A DNA stretch of 64,000 bases from Streptomyces sp. NBC_01335 (lineage in GTDB: Bacteria > Actinomycetota > Actinomycetes > Streptomycetales > Streptomycetaceae): the NCBI RefSeq assembly GCF_035953295.1, contig NZ_CP108370.1, positions 5,175,001 to 5,239,000 on the forward strand, given 5' to 3'. The number at the start of each line of letters is the position of its first letter. Position 1 is the stretch's first letter. Both the position numbers and the translations under genes were made by a program. The notes beneath the pieces are model-generated. The model had not been told where the DNA came from and searched no databases. It worked only from the letters and a program-made list of their open reading frames with translations. Below, piece after piece: positions 60,771 through 64,000 of the stretch.

Positions 60771-62038
60771 GCGACGACGAAAACGCGGTGGGCATCGGCC
60801 GCCCGCCGGTCACCCGCCGCCAGATCGCGATGAAGCTGCTCTGGATCTGCGTCTGGCTCGCGTTCCTGAGCGCCCCGGTGTCCGACCTGCTCGGCGGCGA
60901 CCACGGCCCGTGGGCCACGGCGTTCGGCTGCCTTGGACTGGCCACCTTCGTCGTCGTGTACCTCCAGCTGTTCTTCCGCCACACCGCCCGCTCCCCGGCC
61001 CTCACCCGGGCCGCGTGGACCATCGCCGTCCTGATCGCCTTCGCCGCCGCCCTCAGCCTGATGCTCGGGCCGGCGTGGCTGGGGCTCTTCGTCTACGTCA
61101 ACGTCTCGGCCGGTGCCGCGCTCTCCCTGCGGGCCGCCTGGCGGCTGATCCCCGCCGTGGCGGTGCTGATGGCGTGCATCGGCCTCGCCGACGGCGCGGA
61201 CAGCGCGGGGGAGCTGGTCCTCGACCTGCTGGTGCCCGCCCTGCTCGGCGGGTTCGCCATGACCGGCGTACGGCAACTGATCCGCACGACGGTCGAACTG
61301 CGCGAGGCCCGCGCCACCGTCGCCCAACTCGCTGCCAACGAGGAGCGGTTGCGGCTCGCCCGTGATCTGCACGACCTGCTCGGCCACTCGCTCTCACTGA
61401 TCACCCTGAAGAGCGAGCTGGCCGGGCGGATGCTCCCCGGCCATCCCGAGCAGGCGGCCCTCCAGGTCGCCGACATCGAACAGGTCAGCCGCCAGGCTTT
61501 GGCGGACGTACGCGACGCCGTCACCGGCTACCGCCGCCCGACCCTCCCCGGCGAACTGGCCGGAGCCCGTACCGCGTTGGCGGCGGCGGGCATCGCCGCC
61601 GACGTCCCCACCGACGCCCCGGACGCGGACGGCCTGCCCGCCGCCCGCGAGGAGGCCCTCGCCTGGGGGCTGCGGGAAGCCGTCACCAACGTCGTACGTC
61701 ACAGCGGGGCCAAGACCTGCGCGGTCACTCTGACACCCAGGCAGACCCTGGCCGGGCGGTTCCTCGAACTCGCGGTCGTGGACGACGGCCGGGGCGGGGC
61801 GGACGTCCCGTCCGGCATCCCGTCCGGCATCACGTCCGGCATCACGTCCGGTATCGCGTCCGGCGCCGAGACCGGCGTCAAGGGCGGCGTCAAGCCCGGC
61901 AACGGTCTCACCGGCCTCCGCGAACGCCTCGCCGCCGTCGACGGCACCCTCACCACCGGGCCCGCCGGCAGCGGCCGGGGCTTCCGGCTCACCCTCAGCG
62001 TCCCGCTGGGCGAACACGCTCTAGGATCGCCGGAATGA
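60767..62038 (+). CDS. NarL/DesK-type sensor histidine kinase
   Basis: The 423-residue protein has about five to six membrane helices (30-170), then the HisKA_3 dimerisation helix RLARDLHDLLGHSLSLITLKSEL with phospho-His202. The HATPase domain shows REAVTNVVRHSGA and VVDDGRGG, then GNGLTGLRERL. Between these last two motifs lies an insert of repeated SGI(P/T/A) units coded by a 12-bp repeat. It probably senses membrane or envelope state, as DesK does. GTG 60767 overlaps the permease stop. It phosphorylates the response regulator encoded next (ATGA overlap). Confidence 0.93.
   Translation: MSDDENAVGIGRPPVTRRQIAMKLLWICVWLAFLSAPVSDLLGGDHGPWATAFGCLGLATFVVVYLQLFFRHTARSPALTRAAWTIAVLIAFAAALSLMLGPAWLGLFVYVNVSAGAALSLRAAWRLIPAVAVLMACIGLADGADSAGELVLDLLVPALLGGFAMTGVRQLIRTTVELREARATVAQLAANEERLRLARDLHDLLGHSLSLITLKSELAGRMLPGHPEQAALQVADIEQVSRQALADVRDAVTGYRRPTLPGELAGARTALAAAGIAADVPTDAPDADGLPAAREEALAWGLREAVTNVVRHSGAKTCAVTLTPRQTLAGRFLELAVVDDGRGGADVPSGIPSGITSGITSGIASGAETGVKGGVKPGNGLTGLRERLAAVDGTLTTGPAGSGRGFRLTLSVPLGEHALGSPE
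61811..61868. repeat. 12-bp tandem repeat inside the histidine kinase gene
   Basis: Units of TCCGGCATCACG or close variants start at 61811, 61823, 61835 and 61847, with a fifth partial unit. They code for SGIPSGITSGITSGIASG in the ATP-lid region between the G1 and G2 boxes. The number of units can change without shifting the frame. Confidence 0.92.
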
Positions 62039-62664
62039 GCGCCGGAACGACCGAGACCGTGATCAGACTCCTCCTCGCCGAGGACCAGTCCATGGTGCGC
62101 GAGGCCCTCGCCGCGCTGCTCGGCCTGGAACCCGACATCGAGGTGGTGGCCCAGGTGGCGCGCGGCGACGAGGTCCTCGACGCCGCCCGCACCCACGCGG
62201 TCGACGTGGCCCTCCTGGACATCGAGATGCCCGGCATGACCGGCATCGAGGCCGCCGGAGTGCTGCACCGCGCACTCCCGGCCGTGAAGATCGTCGTCGT
62301 CACGACCTTCGGCCGCCCCGGCTATCTCCGCCGCGCGATGGAAGCGGGCGCCGACGCCTTCCTGGTGAAGGACGCGCCCGCCGCCCAACTCGCGGAGGCC
62401 GTACGGAAGGTGATCGCCGGAGAACGCGTCATCGACCCCGCGCTCGCCGCCGCCGCGCTCGCCGAGGGCGCCAACCCGCTGACCGAACGCGAACGCGACG
62501 TGCTGCGCGCCGCGGCGGACGGCTCCACCAACGCCGAGGTCGCCGCCGCCCTCCACCTCTCGCACGGCACGGTCCGCAACTACCTCTCGACCGCCATCCA
62601 GAAGACCGCCGCCCGCAACCGGGCGGACGCGGTACGGATCGCGGCGGACAAGGGCTGGCTGTAA
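62035..62664 (+). CDS. NarL/LuxR-type response regulator
   Basis: The 209-residue protein has a receiver domain with acidic pair Glu16-Asp17 (LLAEDQ), phospho-acceptor Asp62 in LLDIEMPG, then TTF and KDA motifs. The C-terminal LuxR helix-turn-helix begins PLTERERDVLRAAADG and contains NAEVAAALHLSHGTVRNYLS. Phosphorylated by the upstream kinase, it probably controls the four-gene exporter operon and possibly membrane lipid genes, in analogy to DesR. ATG 62035 overlaps the kinase stop. Confidence 0.94.
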   Translation: MSAGTTETVIRLLLAEDQSMVREALAALLGLEPDIEVVAQVARGDEVLDAARTHAVDVALLDIEMPGMTGIEAAGVLHRALPAVKIVVVTTFGRPGYLRRAMEAGADAFLVKDAPAAQLAEAVRKVIAGERVIDPALAAAALAEGANPLTERERDVLRAAADGSTNAEVAAALHLSHGTVRNYLSTAIQKTAARNRADAVRIAADKGWL

Positions 62665-62702
62665 GCCGCTCCGGTTCCGGGCGCGGTGTCGGGCTGGAGC
62701 TC

Positions 62703-62744
62703 GGGTCTTGGGTCTTGGGCCTTGGGCCTTGGGTCCTGGGATTC
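62703..62744. repeat. 7-bp-period repeat (GGGTCTT/GGGCCTT) downstream of the two-component genes
   Basis: Six heptamers follow each other: GGGTCTT twice, GGGCCTT twice, GGGTCCT and GGGATTC. The tract starts 38 bases after the response-regulator stop. It could be a 3' UTR element; no coding role is seen. Confidence 0.9.
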
Positions 62745-62813
62745 GAGCTTCGCTGTCGGGTCCATCACTCGTTCGAGGGAAACGAAGAGGTGCGCGGGCC
62801 GACGCTTGAGCTT

Positions 62814-62855
62814 CGGGATTCGGGGGTCGGGATGCGAGGTCCGGGATGCGAGCGA
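62814..62855. repeat. Second 7-bp-period repeat (CGGGATT/CGGGATG) in the same gap
   Basis: Heptamers CGGGATT, CGGGGGT, CGGGATG, CGAGGTC, CGGGATG and CGAGCGA lie in register. The unit differs from the tract 70 bases upstream, but the period and length (six units) are the same. The rest of the 400-base gap holds the promoter region of the next gene. Confidence 0.75.
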
Positions 62856-63064
62856 TGTTGTTCATCCGGGAGGTAGGTAGGGGGTTTTGGGGAAACCTCC
62901 CCGCCTCCCGCCCCGTCACGGCCAGCAAGTACGACTAATGGTGAGCGAGTTGTGGCGAACGGTCACGCGCGCTTACGGTGCCCACAATGAAACGACCCCG
63001 ACGCGGTGTCCTACCACCAGGCCGGGGTCTCACCAAAGATCGATATCCCAGAAAGAGCGATCTC

Positions 63065-64000
63065 GTGGCTACCCAGCACTTTAGCCCTGCCCCGCCCGCG
63101 CCCGCAGCCTCACGCCCGTACCGCAGGGCCAGCACCGGCTACGGCAAGCAATCCGTCTCCGGCCAAGTCGCTTACGAGCCGGAGCACTTCGCTTTCCTGT
63201 CGGAGCGTGAGCGGTATGTCGCCGCTTACGTCGACCATTTGCCCGACGGTGCCGCGATGGACATCAAGTCGCTGGCCAAGGACCTGCCCCTGTACGGCCA
63301 GATGGCCATCGGTACCGCTCTGCGCGCTCTCGGTGTCGCCGGGCACTTGCGGCGCGTACGCAGGCGGGTGGAGGGGGACGGTGCGTGCCGGTGGGTGACG
63401 CTCACCTTCTGGTCGCGCACCGCTCGGGACAACGAGTGGTGGACCGCCCATCTGGAGGGCCAAGCCGCCACGCCCGAGCGGCCCTGTGCGCCCTCCGCCG
63501 AGCCGTGCCCCACGTCGGGACCCGATCCGGTCGTCCCCCGGCAGCGCACCGCGGAATCGGACCCCGGCCGGCCCCCGGCCCCCGCCCGGACGCCGGACGC
63601 GGTCACCACGGCTGACCCCGGCCCGGTGGCCACGGCGCCCACGGCGCCTGCCGCGCCGCAGGGTGCGCCGGTCGCTGCGACGCCTGCCGCTCCTCCGGCT
63701 CCCGGTGCTCCTCCGGTTACCGCGGGTCCCTCGCCCGCCTATGTCGCCCTGGCCGAACTCGGGCGCCGCGAGCCTCGCTTGACGCTCTCCGCGGCGGACT
63801 GCGAGGTCCTGGAGCCGCTCGCCGCCGCGTGGTTCGCGCGGGGTGTCAGTGCCGGGTACCTGACGTCGGCGCTCACCGCCGGACTTCCCGAGCAGGTCGG
63901 CTCACCGGTCGGGCTGGTGCGCCGCCGCCTCACCGACAAGATGCCGCCCCGCCTGTCCGCGACCCCCACCCCGCCGCCGGTCCCGGCACCGGGCGCCCCC
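63065..64000 (+). CDS. MarR-like winged-helix DNA-binding protein, truncated by the window end
   Basis: The frame stays open to the end of the window, so at least 312 residues are coded. After a short polar leader come AYEPEHFAFLSERERYVAAYVDHLPDGAAMDIKSLAKDL and ALRALGVAGHLRRVRRRVEG, then FWSRTARDNEWW, a Streptomyces family annotated as MarR-like. A Pro/Ala-rich linker (about 145-225) leads to a second module (ALAELGRREPRLTLSAADCEVLEPLAAAWFARGVS) also typical of the family. GTG 63065 fits family starts. An in-frame ATG at 62987 is possible and would give a leaderless transcript from TTGTGG and TACGGT (62950-62955, 62974-62979). Confidence 0.85.
   Translation, partial: MATQHFSPAPPAPAASRPYRRASTGYGKQSVSGQVAYEPEHFAFLSERERYVAAYVDHLPDGAAMDIKSLAKDLPLYGQMAIGTALRALGVAGHLRRVRRRVEGDGACRWVTLTFWSRTARDNEWWTAHLEGQAATPERPCAPSAEPCPTSGPDPVVPRQRTAESDPGRPPAPARTPDAVTTADPGPVATAPTAPAAPQGAPVAATPAAPPAPGAPPVTAGPSPAYVALAELGRREPRLTLSAADCEVLEPLAAAWFARGVSAGYLTSALTAGLPEQVGSPVGLVRRRLTDKMPPRLSATPTPPPVPAPGAP

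Overview
This is a high-GC actinobacterial chromosome segment, almost certainly from Streptomyces. The signs are strong G/C bias at third codon positions, many GTG starts and 4-bp ATGA/GTGA gene overlaps, SpoIIE-type phosphatases and HATPase anti-sigma-like proteins, a mycothiol biosynthesis gene (mshB), and two tandem Opp/BldK-type oligopeptide importers next to typA. From memory, the order typA - peptide ABC operons - prolyl oligopeptidase - mshB resembles the bldK-mshB region of S. coelicolor. I saw no tRNA, rRNA, IS element, prophage or CRISPR array.

Layout. 1-2.8 kb is accessory DNA: an Uma2-family pseudogene broken by two small tandem duplications, and a DUF234-type ATPase gene preceded by a perfect 17-bp inverted repeat. 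3.0-11.1 kb (minus strand) holds a quinone oxidoreductase, a conserved hypothetical whose start codon looks lost, an RsbQ/RsbP-like hydrolase-phosphatase pair, a secreted GH65 glycosidase and a threonine-synthase-like PLP enzyme. 11.5-14.4 kb holds a GntR/HutC regulator and an NCS1 permease with a Cys-rich tail. 14.6-18.8 kb holds a small SPOR-like protein, a Nudix hydrolase, a lone HATPase protein and an 875-aa PAS-PAS-GAF-PP2C-HATPase regulator. 18.9-21.9 kb (minus) holds PspA and a TPM-domain membrane protein. 22.0-22.9 kb is a Phd-type toxin-antitoxin pair.

23.2-30.3 kb is a carbohydrate locus: binding protein, two permeases and a GH1 beta-glucosidase (minus), a CE7 acetyl esterase (plus) and a LacI regulator (minus). 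Two related 14-bp LacI-type palindromes lie before the binding-protein gene and before lacI. 30.7-33.3 kb is a MarR-MFS-isochorismatase-like unit. 33.7-36.0 kb is a solute-binding lipoprotein with a long low-complexity insert. 36.4-38.3 kb is typA.

38.8-50.8 kb carries two complete tandem oligopeptide ABC operons (binding protein, two permeases, two ATPases each). Both have a strong hairpin after the binding-protein gene, and their ATPase genes share long perfectly identical DNA patches. 50.9-58.7 kb holds a membrane protein, an S9 peptidase, a 64-aa membrane protein, mshB, a four-helix membrane protein and a membrane-anchored PG_binding_4 protein. 59.0-62.7 kb is an ABC-2 exporter translationally coupled to a NarL-type two-component system. 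The window ends inside a winged-helix (MarR-like) regulator. Several intergenic regions contain 7-bp-period repeat tracts.
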